Part shown: one piece after another, positions 9,362 through 18,621 of the stretch | Layout of the letters: the number at the start of each line of letters is the position of its first letter | How positions within the stretch are numbered: the first letter of the stretch is position 1 | Assembly (NCBI RefSeq): GCF_048159605.1 | Contig: NZ_JBLREB010000002.1 | Location: 1 to 64,000 of the forward strand | Direction: 5' to 3' | From: Ectobacillus polymachus | Lineage (GTDB): Bacteria; Bacillota; Bacilli; Bacillales; Bacillaceae_G | DNA: 64,000 nucleotides | The notes under the pieces: model-generated | Told to the model about the DNA's origin: nothing | The model's database searches: none | What the model saw: only the letters and a program-made list of their open reading frames with translations | Program-made: the position numbers and the translations under genes

Positions 9362-9507
9362 GTGGTGTCCCTCCTTCTTTCTATAATGGGTCAAATATTG
9401 TACAAGTTTTGTACAACCAGAACATATCATGAATAAACATACGAATATGATCAAAAATAAATTAGTGCAATATAGAATCTATTAAATATATCTACAAAAA
9501 ACTGCAT

Positions 9508-9805
9508 TGTGGACAAGTCGTTATGCACATGTGTAAAAAACATGTCCACATGTTATGCACAATCTGTGGATAACAGTAGACTGTGGAAAACTTGTCCGAA
9601 GGTGAAAACACAAATATGATATCAAAAAAAGAGTGTAATATCAATTTGTTTCGTCAAGTTATCCACAAAAAGAACATTATTCGAGCTTTTTTTATCAACA
9701 ATAGGAGAATTTGTGTAAAAACAAAAAAAATACTGTGGATATTTCGATTTTCCTTTTTTTATTATCCACAAAAGTATAGAATGTTTAGTATAAGCTTGTG
9801 GATGA
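9508..9805. other. oriC: oriC left part: DnaA-box cluster upstream of dnaA
   Basis: About nine DnaA-box-like 9-mers lie in 300 bp. Exact TTATCCACA (either strand) at 9565-9573, 9659-9667 and 9762-9770. One- or two-mismatch boxes at 9508-9516, 9521-9529, 9553-9561, 9582-9590, 9734-9742 and 9797-9805. The rest is AT-rich. Together with the dnaA-dnaN spacer this makes a bipartite origin of the B. subtilis kind. No gene is supported between 9455 and 9910. Confidence 0.93.
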
Positions 9806-9833
9806 GATAATTAGAAAGGAATATATTAGGGCA

Positions 9834-9863
9834 TTGACTTTTAGAGGGGAAATTTACTATAAT
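9834..9863 (+). promoter_or_regulatory. rpmH promoter
   Basis: TTGACT (9834-9839) and TATAAT (9858-9863) are 18 bp apart, about 50 bp before the rpmH start. Confidence 0.65.
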
Positions 9864-9910
9864 TTATTAGACTGTCTGTAACAGTTATTCCTCAGGGAGG
9901 TGTCATATAC

Positions 9911-10045
9911 ATGAAACGTACGTATCAACCAAATAAACGTAAGCGCAGCAAAGTACATGGTTTTCGTAGCCGTATGAGTACAAAGAACGGCCGTAGAGTT
10001 CTTGCAGCTCGTCGCCGCAAGGGAAGAAAAGTATTATCTGCGTAG
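9911..10045 (+). CDS. rpmH: 50S ribosomal protein L34
   Basis: A 44-residue, very basic protein opening MKRTYQPNKRKRSKVHGFRSRM, the universal L34 sequence. It begins the rightward rpmH-rnpA-spoIIIJ operon just outside oriC. A CAGGGAGGTG ribosome-binding site precedes the ATG. Its stop codon overlaps the arm of the following hairpin. Confidence 0.97.
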   Translation: MKRTYQPNKRKRSKVHGFRSRMSTKNGRRVLAARRRKGRKVLSA

Positions 10046-10073
10046 ACCACTGATCGTTCAGTGGTCTTTTTTC
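10044..10073 (+). terminator. Terminator/attenuator after rpmH
   Basis: AGACCACTGA pairs with TCAGTGGTCT around a 4-base loop and is followed by six T. It starts inside the rpmH stop codon and would reduce read-through into rnpA. Confidence 0.85.
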
Positions 10074-10119
10074 TAGTAATGTATCCTTTCCACTGGCGAT
10101 ATACAGGAGTGTTGAACAG

Positions 10120-10488
10120 ATGAAGAAAAAAAACCGTATTAAAAAAAACTTGGATTTTCAAGAAGTATTTAAAACAGGAGTATCACAGGCTAATCGCCAA
10201 TTTGTTATGTATTATTTAAATAAACCGGGTCAAGAGCATTTTCGTATTGGTCTTTCAGTTAGTAAAAAAATAGGAAATGCTGTGGTACGGAACAAAATCA
10301 AGAGAATGATAAGACAAGTCTTTACAGATTACAAAGATTGCATAGATTCTGAAAAAGATTTTGTTATAATAGCAAGGAAGCCTTGTACAGATATGACGTA
10401 CGAGCAATTTAAGGGAAGTTTAATCCACGTGCTTCGCAAATCTGGTATTCATTTGTCGCATCAGGAGCGGAAAAATGAAGAGATTTAA
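10120..10488 (+). CDS. rnpA: Ribonuclease P protein component
   Basis: Basic protein cofactor of RNase P, which trims tRNA 5' ends. The 122 residues contain the hallmark RNR-type block (NAVVRNKIKRMIRQ, about residues 52-65), an N-terminal NRIKKNLDFQEVF helix, and a C-terminal HVLRKSGI. The ATG at 10120 is preceded by AGGAG at 10-base spacing. A TTG eight bases upstream is out of frame with this start. Confidence 0.95.
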   Translation: MKKKNRIKKNLDFQEVFKTGVSQANRQFVMYYLNKPGQEHFRIGLSVSKKIGNAVVRNKIKRMIRQVFTDYKDCIDSEKDFVIIARKPCTDMTYEQFKGSLIHVLRKSGIHLSHQERKNEEI

Positions 10489-10522
10489 TGATCGACATAC
10501 TTATTAAGGGAGGAAATAGTAC

Positions 10523-11293
10523 GTGAAAAAGAAAATTACTTTTCTGGTTATGCTGATCGGACTTGTTTCAGTTGTTAGTGGCTGTAATCAAGTAAACCAG
10601 CCGATTACGCCAGAAAGCACGGGTATTTGGAATCAGTTCTTCGTATATCCGCTTTCTCAAGTTCTTACATATTTTGCAAATCTCTTTAACAAAGATTACG
10701 GGTTATCGATTATTATCGTAACGCTTCTTGTCCGCCTAGCTTTGTTACCACTTATGATCAAGCAAACAAGAAGTACAAAAGCAATGCAAGCACTGCAGCC
10801 AGAAATGGTGAAGTTGCGTGAAAAATATAGCAGTAAAGATAAAGCTACTCAAACTAAGCTTCAACAAGAAACAATGAAATTGTATCAAGAATATGGTGTC
10901 AATCCTTTAGCAGGATGTTTACCTGTATTGATACAAATGCCAGTGTTATTTGCTTTTTACCATGCAATTATGCGTACCCCAGAAATCAAACTACATAGTT
11001 TTCTTTGGCTACAGCTGGGAACTCCCGATCACTTGTATATTCTACCTATATTAGCGGGTGTTACGACATTTATACAACAGAAAATTGCCATGGCAGGAAA
11101 TGATAATCCGCAAATGGCCATGATGCTTTGGCTTATGCCGATTATGATTACTGTTTTCGCTATTCAATATCCATCGGCGCTTTCGTTATACTGGGTGGTA
11201 GGGAATATCGTTAGTATCGCACAAACCTATTTTATTAGAGGTCCTGTAGTGAAGCCTGCTGAATCTGTTAAGGCAAAAGGCTCTAAGAAGTAA
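10523..11293 (+). CDS. spoIIIJ: Membrane protein insertase YidC/SpoIIIJ
   Basis: Oxa1/YidC-type insertase that helps place membrane proteins; in sporulating bacilli SpoIIIJ is needed for engulfed forespore gene activation. The 256-residue protein has a lipoprotein signal with lipobox VVSGC (Cys near residue 21), then five membrane segments. The conserved arginine lies in the first one (LLVRLALLPLMIKQTRSTK). The jag (khpB) gene that usually follows is not here: the next 376 bp hold only a terminator and a small DnaA-box pair. Confidence 0.95.
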   Translation: MKKKITFLVMLIGLVSVVSGCNQVNQPITPESTGIWNQFFVYPLSQVLTYFANLFNKDYGLSIIIVTLLVRLALLPLMIKQTRSTKAMQALQPEMVKLREKYSSKDKATQTKLQQETMKLYQEYGVNPLAGCLPVLIQMPVLFAFYHAIMRTPEIKLHSFLWLQLGTPDHLYILPILAGVTTFIQQKIAMAGNDNPQMAMMLWLMPIMITVFAIQYPSALSLYWVVGNIVSIAQTYFIRGPVVKPAESVKAKGSKK

Positions 11294-11376
11294 ATAAAAA
11301 AGATATATTGTTTATGGAAATTTTTGTAAAAATTGCTAGGATAAAAATCGAATGCTTTGGTTTTTTAAAATAATGG

Positions 11377-11416
11377 AAAATCCGTTAACCTCATTGAAGG
11401 TTAACGGATTTTTTTA
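11377..11416 (+). terminator. Terminator after spoIIIJ
   Basis: AAAATCCGTTAACCT pairs with AGGTTAACGGATTTT around a short loop and is followed by T residues. The rest of 11294-11669 holds no gene; the only other feature seen is the DnaA-box pair at 11508-11524. Confidence 0.88.
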
Positions 11417-11507
11417 TGTTTCGTTTTTAAAGTAATTTTTTACAGCTAATACATGGGATGATTGATCCTTAAGGAAGGTTATTAACATCACCCTGAATAC
11501 AATTCGT

Positions 11508-11524
11508 TTATCCACAGTGGATAA
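11508..11524. promoter_or_regulatory. Inverted DnaA-box pair before mnmE
   Basis: TTATCCACA (11508-11516) is followed at once by the inverted AGTGGATAA (11516-11524), about 150 bp before mnmE. A DnaA-binding region at trmE (mnmE) is reported for B. subtilis as I recall it, which supports a DnaA site here. Confidence 0.6.
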
Positions 11525-11669
11525 GTTTACGGTTATTTTTCAGAGGATATAATAGATTGAGTTAATATTCTTTTTTCGTGGTCATCGTTATGGTATGCTA
11601 TTTGTTTAGTGAATGAAAAAAATATAATTAACATAGAAGTACCCAAGAGGAGCAGTGAGGTGAAAGAAA

Positions 11670-13046
11670 ATGGAATTTGATACGATAGCAGCGATTAGCA
11701 CAGCACTAGGAGAAGGCGCTATTGCCATTGTGCGAGTAAGCGGAGCAGAAGCAATCGAAAAGGTAAATCGTATTTTTAAAGGGCAAGACTTGTCCGAGGT
11801 GCCTTCTCATACGATTCAGTATGGACATATTGTTGATACGAGTACCAATCATACAATTGAAGAAGTAATGGTGTCGATCATGCGCGCACCGAGAACCTTT
11901 ACACGCGAGGATGTGGTAGAGGTAAATTGTCATGGCGGCATTGTGTCAGTAAATCGTGTATTGCAGCTTATTTTAGCGCAAGGGGTACGATTAGCTGAAC
12001 CTGGTGAATTTACGAAGCGTGCATTTTTAAACGGCCGTATTGATTTGTCGCAAGCAGAAGCAGTAATGGATTTGATACGTGCTAAAACAGATCGTGCTAT
12101 GAATGTAGCCATGAATCAAATAGAAGGACGCTTGTCTAAGCTCATTCAGAAACTGCGTAAGCAATTAATTGAAACGGTTGCCCATGTAGAGGTAAACATT
12201 GATTACCCCGAATATGATGATGTGGAGCAAATGACCCATGATGTACTTCTTGTACAGGCAGAAGCAGTTCGAAATGAAATTCGTAGATTATTGGAAACGG
12301 CAAAGCAAGGGAAAATTTTACGAGAAGGAATTGCTACAGCTATTATAGGACGTCCAAATGTAGGAAAGTCCTCTCTATTAAACAGTCTTATCCAGGAAAT
12401 GAAAGCAATTGTTACTGATATCGCAGGCACAACGCGTGATATAATAGAAGAATATGTGAATGTCAAGGGAGTCCCGCTCCGTTTAATAGATACTGCAGGT
12501 ATTCGGGAAACCGAGGATATTGTTGAGAAAATTGGGGTAGAACGTTCGAAAGATATGCTCCAAAAAGCGGATCTCGTGTTACTTGTATTAAATTATAATG
12601 AACAGCTATCTTCAGAGGACGAAGAGCTGTTTGCAGTAATTAAAGAAAAAGAAAGTATTATCATCGTAAATAAAACGGATTTACCGGAAAAAATTGATAT
12701 GCAGCGCGTACAGGAATTAGCAAGTGGCGCTCCTATTATTACAACAGCTCTTCTTGAAGAAAAAGGAATCGAAGAGCTCGAACAAGCAATAGCCGATGTA
12801 TTTTTAGAAGGAAAAATGGAAGCAGGGGATTTAACTTACGTTTCTAATACACGTCATATTGGACTATTGCAGCAGGCAGAAACAACGATATCTGATGCAA
12901 TTGAAGCCATTTATAATGGTGTTCCTATTGATTTGGTACAAATTGATATTACAAGAACGTGGGAAATACTTGGTGAAATTATTGGGGACACTGTGCAAGA
13001 TAGCCTAATTGACCAATTGTTTTCTCAGTTTTGTTTAGGAAAATAA
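11670..13046 (+). CDS. mnmE: tRNA modification GTPase MnmE
   Basis: With MnmG it makes the carboxymethylaminomethyl group on wobble U34 of certain tRNAs. An N-terminal tetrahydrofolate-binding domain (DTIAAISTALGEGAIAIVRVSG), a helical domain, and an inserted G domain (GRPNVGKSSLLNSL near 225, DTAGIRET near 272, NKTD near 336) are all seen. It ends FCLGK, the catalytic Cys motif (CxGK). 458 residues is the usual size. The mnmG ribosome-binding site begins immediately after its stop. Confidence 0.97.
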   Translation: MEFDTIAAISTALGEGAIAIVRVSGAEAIEKVNRIFKGQDLSEVPSHTIQYGHIVDTSTNHTIEEVMVSIMRAPRTFTREDVVEVNCHGGIVSVNRVLQLILAQGVRLAEPGEFTKRAFLNGRIDLSQAEAVMDLIRAKTDRAMNVAMNQIEGRLSKLIQKLRKQLIETVAHVEVNIDYPEYDDVEQMTHDVLLVQAEAVRNEIRRLLETAKQGKILREGIATAIIGRPNVGKSSLLNSLIQEMKAIVTDIAGTTRDIIEEYVNVKGVPLRLIDTAGIRETEDIVEKIGVERSKDMLQKADLVLLVLNYNEQLSSEDEELFAVIKEKESIIIVNKTDLPEKIDMQRVQELASGAPIITTALLEEKGIEELEQAIADVFLEGKMEAGDLTYVSNTRHIGLLQQAETTISDAIEAIYNGVPIDLVQIDITRTWEILGEIIGDTVQDSLIDQLFSQFCLGK

Positions 13047-13066
13047 TAGCAAGGGAGGAATTAGAA

Positions 13067-14953
13067 ATGGAATATGAAGCTGGTTCATATGACGTCATCG
13101 TAGTCGGTGCAGGTCATGCTGGCTGTGAAGCAGGTCTTGCTGCTGCACGTATGGGAGCCAAAACTTTGCTCTTAACAATAAATCTAGATATGGTAGCGTT
13201 TATGCCATGCAATCCATCGGTTGGAGGTCCTGCAAAGGGGATTGTAGTCCGTGAAATCGATGCGTTAGGCGGAGAAATGGGACGCAACATTGATAAAACT
13301 TATATTCAAATGAGAATGCTAAATACTGGTAAAGGTCCGGCTGTTCGTGCACTTCGGGCCCAAGCAGATAAATTTGCATATCAGCATGAAATGAAAAATA
13401 CGATTGAAAATACCCCTAATATAACACTACGTCAAGGTATGGTCGAACGTCTAATAGTTGAGGATGGACAATGTAACGGTGTTATTACACACACCGGTGC
13501 TGTTTACAAGGCGAAAACGGTAGTCATTACAACGGGTACGTACTTACGCGGTGAAGTGATTATTGGAGAATTAAAATATTCAAGTGGTCCTAACAATCAG
13601 CAGCCTGCTGTGAAATTATCGCAGCATTTAGAGGAGCTTGGATTGGAATTGGTTCGTTTTAAAACCGGAACACCTCCACGTGTGAATGGTCAAACGATTG
13701 ATTATAGCAAAACAGAAATACAACCTGGTGATGATGTTCCTCGTGCCTTTTCATTTGAAACAACAACCTTTATGATGGATCAAATTCCATGTTGGCTTAC
13801 CTATACAAGCGAAGAAACGCATCAATTAATTGATGCTAACCTTCATCGTTCTCCTATGTTTTCTGGTATGATTAAGGGCAGAGGTCCGCGGTATTGTCCT
13901 TCTATTGAAGATAAGATTGTTCGCTTTCATGATAAACCAAGACATCAGCTGTTCTTAGAACCAGAAGGTCGTAATACGAAGGAAGTTTATGTACAAGGCT
14001 TGTCCACGAGTCTTCCTGAAGATGTACAACGTAATATTTTAAAAACGATTCCTGGACTTGAGAATGTAGAAATGATGCGAACGGGTTATGCGATTGAATA
14101 CGATGCGCTTGTTCCAACACAGTTATGGCCTACATTAGAAACGAAAAATATAAAGAATCTATATACTGCTGGTCAAATTAACGGAACTTCTGGCTATGAA
14201 GAAGCAGCAGGTCAAGGAATTATGGCTGGAATTAATGCTGCATGCCGGGCCATTGGAAAGAAAGAAGTAATTTTAGATCGCTCCGATGCCTACATTGGTG
14301 TGTTAATTGATGACCTAGTAACGAAAGGAACGAATGAGCCTTATCGTCTTCTTACCTCTCGTGCTGAATATCGCTTACTTCTCCGCCATGATAATGCAGA
14401 TTTACGTTTAACGGAAATTGGTCATGAAATTGGGCTCATATCAGAAGAAAGATACGAACGGTTTGTTACGAAAAAGGAAAAGATTGAAAAGGAAATAGCT
14501 CGACTTCATGCAACGATTATTAAACCAAAAGCTGAAGTACAGGAGCTCATTCGAAATGCAGGCGGCAGTGAATTAAAGGATGGCATTCGCGCTAGCGATT
14601 TACTTCGAAGAACGGAAATGGCGTACGAACATATAAAGGTACTTATACCTAGCGAAGAGCCGATTGAAGATGAAATTGCAGAACAAGTTGAAATTCAAAT
14701 TAAATATGAAGGATATATCGAAAAATCCTTACAGCAAGTGGAACGTATGAAGAAAATGGAAGATAAAAAAATTCCAGCAGATATCGATTACGAGGCTATC
14801 ACAGGCATTGCTACAGAAGCACGTCAAAAATTAAAGGCTGTGCAGCCATTGTCCGTTGGGCAGGCTTCTCGTATTTCAGGAGTAAATCCTGCAGACATCT
14901 CAATTTTACTTGTCTATATAGAGCAAGGGAAAATTGCAAGAGTATCGAACCAA
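13067..14953 (+). CDS. mnmG: tRNA uridine 5-carboxymethylaminomethyl modification enzyme MnmG
   Basis: FAD-dependent partner of MnmE. The dinucleotide-binding motif VVGAGHAGCEAGLAAARMG is at the N-terminus, followed by the family blocks CNPSVGGPAKG, GTYLRGEV and GYEEAAGQGIMAG. The start is set at ATG 13067, preceded by GGGAGGAATT; upstream in-frame codons overlap the end of mnmE and are not conserved. About 628 residues. It is followed closely by rsmG. The stop codon TAA is at about 14954. Confidence 0.95.
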
Positions 14954-14976
14954 TAAACAGGTAGGAGATTTATAGT

Positions 14977-15696
14977 ATGAATATGCAACTTTTCCAATCC
15001 ATGCTTGAGGAAAAAGGGATTGTCCTTTCTCCTCAGCAGCTAAATCAATTTGAGACCTACTACAAACTGCTAGTAGAATGGAACGAAAAAATGAATTTAA
15101 CTGCAATTACAGACAAAGAAGAAGTGTATTTGAAACATTTTTTTGATTCCATTACTGCTGCTTTTTATTATGATTTATCTAAACCTTTTTCTCTTTGTGA
15201 TATCGGGGCAGGTGCAGGATTTCCTAGTTTACCGTTAAAAATTTGCTTTCCACAACTGCAGGTTACGATAGTAGATTCATTGCAAAAACGAATTACATTT
15301 TTAAATCATCTAGCTAATGAGCTACAGCTTGAGAATGTTGCTTTTTATCACGATCGCGCTGAAACGTTTGGAAGAAAAGAAGGAATGCGAGAATCGTTTG
15401 ATATCGTCACTGCTCGTGCAGTTGCTCGTCTATCCGTTTTAAGTGAACTATGCCTTCCATTGGTAAAGGCTGGTGGTGTATTCATTGCGATGAAAGGTGC
15501 CGCAGCTAATGAAGAAATAGAAAATGGAATGCATGCAGTTCAAGTTCTCGGCGGAGAAATACGTGATAGAAATACTTTTCGTTTACCGATTGAGGAGAGC
15601 GAGCGAAACATCATCATTATTGAAAAAGTGAGAAAAACACCAAAGAAATATCCACGTAAACCAGGTACACCTAACAAATTACCTATTGAAAAGTAA
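14977..15696 (+). CDS. rsmG: 16S rRNA (guanine-N7) methyltransferase RsmG
   Basis: Methylates G527 (E. coli numbering) of 16S rRNA; loss of function gives low-level streptomycin resistance. It is 239 residues long, with the SAM-binding motif CDIGAGAGFPSLPLKI near residue 70 and FDIVTARAVARL near 140. GTAGGAG precedes the ATG. It is the last gene of the mnmE-mnmG-rsmG run. Confidence 0.96.
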   Translation: MNMQLFQSMLEEKGIVLSPQQLNQFETYYKLLVEWNEKMNLTAITDKEEVYLKHFFDSITAAFYYDLSKPFSLCDIGAGAGFPSLPLKICFPQLQVTIVDSLQKRITFLNHLANELQLENVAFYHDRAETFGRKEGMRESFDIVTARAVARLSVLSELCLPLVKAGGVFIAMKGAAANEEIENGMHAVQVLGGEIRDRNTFRLPIEESERNIIIIEKVRKTPKKYPRKPGTPNKLPIEK

Positions 15697-15739
15697 ATCT
15701 TTTTCGAATTATGATGGAATTGTATATGTAGCGACCTAA

Positions 15740-15755
15740 TGTTTCACGTGGAACA
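15740..15755. promoter_or_regulatory. parS: parS site before noc
   Basis: TGTTTCACGTGGAACA is the reverse complement of the B. subtilis consensus parS TGTTCCACGTGAAACA with no mismatch. It lies in the rsmG-noc gap and nucleates Spo0J loading. Confidence 0.95.
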
Positions 15756-15793
15756 TTTCTTGTTTAGCATTCAATAGAAGGTGGTGGAGTAGT

Positions 15794-16651
15794 ATGAAAC
15801 ATACATTTTCTCGTCTGCTTGGTTTTGGAGACAAGGACGATTTGATAGATCAGGATGAAAGTCAAGAAGAAATACGTGATGAGATTATTCAAATACCGAT
15901 AGTAAATATTATTCCAAATCGTTATCAGCCTCGCACAGTATTTAATGATGAGCGTATCAATGAATTGGCTTTAACAATTCGTACTCATGGTATCATTCAA
16001 CCAATTGTGGTTCGAATGTATGAAGAAGATAAATATGAAATTATTGCAGGTGAAAGAAGATTCCGTGCTGTTTCAAAGCTTGGCTGGGAAACGATACCTG
16101 CTATCGTAAGAAATATGAATGATAAGGAAACTGCTTCCGTTGCTCTAATTGAAAACCTGCAACGTGAAGAGCTATCAGCTATTGAAGAAGCAGTTGCATA
16201 TCAAAAATTATTAGATTTACATAACTTGACACAAGAAGCTCTTGCACAGCGTCTCGGAAAGGGACAATCGACAGTTGCAAATAAACTACGTCTGCTAAAG
16301 CTTCCTGAACGAGTAAAGGAAGCTTTGTTAGATAAAGCTATAACCGAACGTCATGCCCGTGCACTTATCCCATTAAAAGAAGAAGAATTACAGGTGAAAA
16401 TTCTTCAAGATATATTAGATTTACATTTAAATGTAAAACAAACTGAGGAACGAGTTGCTAAGGCGATGCAGCCGAATGAACCAAAGCCAAAGCAAAGAAG
16501 GAAAGCTGTAAGTCGTGATATGAGAATTGCTATGAATACAATTCGACAATCGCTACAAATGGTAGAAAACACCGGATTAAAGGTTAATTCTGAGGAACAA
16601 GAGTTTGAAGAATACTATCAAATTACGATTAAAATTCCAAAAAACAGATAG
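15794..16651 (+). CDS. noc: Nucleoid occlusion protein Noc
   Basis: ParB-family CTPase that keeps the division septum away from DNA. Its 285 residues show the ParB/Noc CTP-binding blocks (GERRFRA, ENLQREELSAIEEA) and a helix-turn-helix region (LTQEALAQRLGKGQSTVANKLR) that differs from that of Spo0J. An amphipathic N-terminus (MKHTFSRLLGFGDKD) fits membrane targeting as known for Noc. It stands alone with its own terminator. I found no obvious Noc-binding palindrome (ATTTCCCGGGAAAT) in the window. Confidence 0.93.
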   Translation: MKHTFSRLLGFGDKDDLIDQDESQEEIRDEIIQIPIVNIIPNRYQPRTVFNDERINELALTIRTHGIIQPIVVRMYEEDKYEIIAGERRFRAVSKLGWETIPAIVRNMNDKETASVALIENLQREELSAIEEAVAYQKLLDLHNLTQEALAQRLGKGQSTVANKLRLLKLPERVKEALLDKAITERHARALIPLKEEELQVKILQDILDLHLNVKQTEERVAKAMQPNEPKPKQRRKAVSRDMRIAMNTIRQSLQMVENTGLKVNSEEQEFEEYYQITIKIPKNR

Positions 16652-16666
16652 TTTTTTCTTTGTATT

Positions 16667-16696
16667 AACCTCTTCCTTTATAGAAGAGGTTTTTTG
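16667..16696 (+). terminator. Terminator after noc
   Basis: AACCTCTTC pairs with GAAGAGGTT and is followed by TTTTTTG. The rest of the 290-bp gap to soj holds no gene; it should contain the soj promoter. Confidence 0.85.
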
Positions 16697-16940
16697 TTAT
16701 GTTACCTACATAAAAATGTAAGGATGATAGATTTATTAGTCTTTTTCATAGCTTTCATTTAAAAGTGCACAGTGATTTCTTGCTTCGTTTTACATATGTG
16801 TATGGACTTCATTTTTTTAGAAGGATTTTTAACTGGAAATTTTGAACTTTTATACAGAATCCAACGGAAAATATTCTAATTCATGATACAATTAGCTTAC
16901 ATCAAACTCATAGGGTAGAAAGTAGAGGGTAGGTGACACC

Positions 16941-17702
16941 ATGGGTAAAATCATTTCGATTGCCAATCAAAAAGGCGGAGTTGGTAAGACGACAACCTCC
17001 GTTAATTTGGGAGCAGCATTAGCCCAATTAGGTAAAAAGGTTCTGCTTGTAGATATTGACGCACAAGGCAATGCTACAACAGGAGTAGGACTTGAGAAAT
17101 CCGAATTAAAGCAGTGTGTATATAATATACTCGTTGAAGATGAGGATGTTCGCGATATCATAAAGCCAACAGCAATGGAAGGCTTATTTGTTATTCCGGC
17201 AACGATTCAATTGGCAGGAGCAGAAATTGAGCTTGTCCCGACTATTTCTCGTGAAGTTCGTCTTAAACGAGCACTTCAGCCAGTTCGCGAAGAATATGAT
17301 TATATTATCATTGATTGTCCTCCATCTCTCGGTCTATTAACGATTAATGCACTTACTGCATCTGATTCGGTTATTATTCCCGTACAATGTGAATATTACG
17401 CCTTAGAGGGATTAAGTCAGCTTTTGAATACGGTACGACTCGTACAAAAGCATCTGAATAAAAGCTTAGCCATACAAGGCGTGCTATTAACGATGCTAGA
17501 TGCAAGAACAAACTTAGGACTTCAAGTAATTGATGAAGTGAAGAAGTATTTCAGAGATAAAGTATATCGTTCGATTATTCCTAGAAATATTCGTCTTAGT
17601 GAAGCGCCAAGTCATGGAAAACCAATCTTGTTGTATGATGCTAAGTCAAAGGGTGCAGAAGTTTATTTAGATTTAGCAAAGGAAGTGATCGCAGGTGGCT
17701 AA
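16941..17702 (+). CDS. soj: Chromosome partitioning ATPase Soj (ParA)
   Basis: Deviant Walker A ATPase (KGGVGKTTTSVNLGAAL) that works with Spo0J in origin segregation and acts on DnaA. The 253 residues include the Walker B region DYIIIDCPPSLGLL and the A' motif. GGTAGGTGACACC precedes the ATG. The stop overlaps the GTG start of spo0J, so the two are translationally coupled. Confidence 0.96.
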   Translation: MGKIISIANQKGGVGKTTTSVNLGAALAQLGKKVLLVDIDAQGNATTGVGLEKSELKQCVYNILVEDEDVRDIIKPTAMEGLFVIPATIQLAGAEIELVPTISREVRLKRALQPVREEYDYIIIDCPPSLGLLTINALTASDSVIIPVQCEYYALEGLSQLLNTVRLVQKHLNKSLAIQGVLLTMLDARTNLGLQVIDEVKKYFRDKVYRSIIPRNIRLSEAPSHGKPILLYDAKSKGAEVYLDLAKEVIAGG

Positions 17703-18540
17703 AGGCCTAGGGAGGGGAATTCAAGCACTATTCCCTGATTTAGAAGTGAATGAAGAGGAAGTTGTTCGTGATATTCCATTGCAGCAAGTACGTCCGAACC
17801 CTTATCAACCTCGTAAATACTTCTCCAACGAAGCGATTCAAGAATTGACAGATTCGGTTAAAGAACATGGTGTCCTGCAGCCAATCATCGTTCGAAAAAG
17901 CATAAAAGGTTTTGAAATTGTAGTAGGCGAACGCAGATTTCGAGCTGCAAAAGAAGCAGGGCTTGAAACAATTCCAGCAGTCGTTCGTAGATTAAATGAT
18001 CAACAAATGATGGAATTAGCATTATTAGAGAACTTGCAACGTGAAGATTTAACGCCTATTGAAGAAGCAAATGCTTATCAAAAACTTATGGATGAGTTAA
18101 AGCTAACACAAGAGCAACTGGCAAAACGATTAGCGAAAAGCAGACCGCATATTTCAAATCATATACGTCTTCTCACACTTCCTACATACGTTCAAGAACT
18201 TATATCTGAAGGAGAACTTTCCATGGGACATGGACGAACACTTCTAAGCCTAAAGGATAAATCGAAATTACAGGCTGTGATTAGTCGTATCCAAAAAGAA
18301 AGTTTAAATGTGAGACAATTAGAGCAGTTAATTCAGCAAATGAATCAAAATGTTCCACGTGAAACAAAAAAGGAAAAAAGAGAGCAAAATATTTTTTATG
18401 TGGAACAGGAAAATGTATTACGGGAACGATTTGGTACAGCTGTTAAAATTAAAGAAAATAACAACAAAGGGAAAATCGAAATCGAGTTCTTTAATGAGCA
18501 AGATTTACAACGAATTCTAGATGTGTTAGCAGGAGAATAA
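17695..18540 (+). CDS. spo0J: Chromosome partitioning protein Spo0J (ParB)
   Basis: parS-binding CTPase clamp. The sequence opens MAKGLGRGIQALFP; the CTP-binding blocks GERRFRAAKEAG and ENLQREDLTPIEEA are followed by the HTH LTQEQLAKRLAKSRPHISNHIR. The GTG at 17695 overlaps the end of soj. The reading frame carries a perfect parS site (18351-18366) near its 3' end, as in B. subtilis. 281 residues. Confidence 0.97.
   Translation: MAKGLGRGIQALFPDLEVNEEEVVRDIPLQQVRPNPYQPRKYFSNEAIQELTDSVKEHGVLQPIIVRKSIKGFEIVVGERRFRAAKEAGLETIPAVVRRLNDQQMMELALLENLQREDLTPIEEANAYQKLMDELKLTQEQLAKRLAKSRPHISNHIRLLTLPTYVQELISEGELSMGHGRTLLSLKDKSKLQAVISRIQKESLNVRQLEQLIQQMNQNVPRETKKEKREQNIFYVEQENVLRERFGTAVKIKENNNKGKIEIEFFNEQDLQRILDVLAGE
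18351..18366. promoter_or_regulatory. parS: parS site inside spo0J
   Basis: TGTTCCACGTGAAACA is the exact consensus parS, encoding NVPRETK within Spo0J. Confidence 0.97.
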
Positions 18541-18567
18541 TAGAATTTTTCCTCTGTAGTTAAGATA

Positions 18568-18621
18568 GAAAGAGGTGATTCAAGAGTATTACTCTTTGTG
18601 AATCATCTCTTTCGTTTTTTT
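18568..18621 (+). terminator. Convergent terminator overlapping the yyaC 3' end
   Basis: GAAAGAGGTGATTCA (18568-18582) pairs, with wobble, with the arm at 18599-18613. A GTTTTTTT run follows on the plus strand. The distal arm and T-tract lie inside the last codons of yyaC, so the spo0J terminator is partly built from coding DNA. Confidence 0.8.

Noticed and set aside
9362..9454. N-terminal extension of DnaA by 31 residues
   Set aside because: It encodes hydrophobic sequence unlike domain I; a good ribosome-binding site and homology place the start at TTG 9361.
9583..9810. 75-codon frame across oriC
   Set aside because: It runs through the DnaA-box cluster, has no homology and has atypical composition.
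11930..12112. Frame antisense to mnmE
   Set aside because: Shadow frame within a conserved gene.
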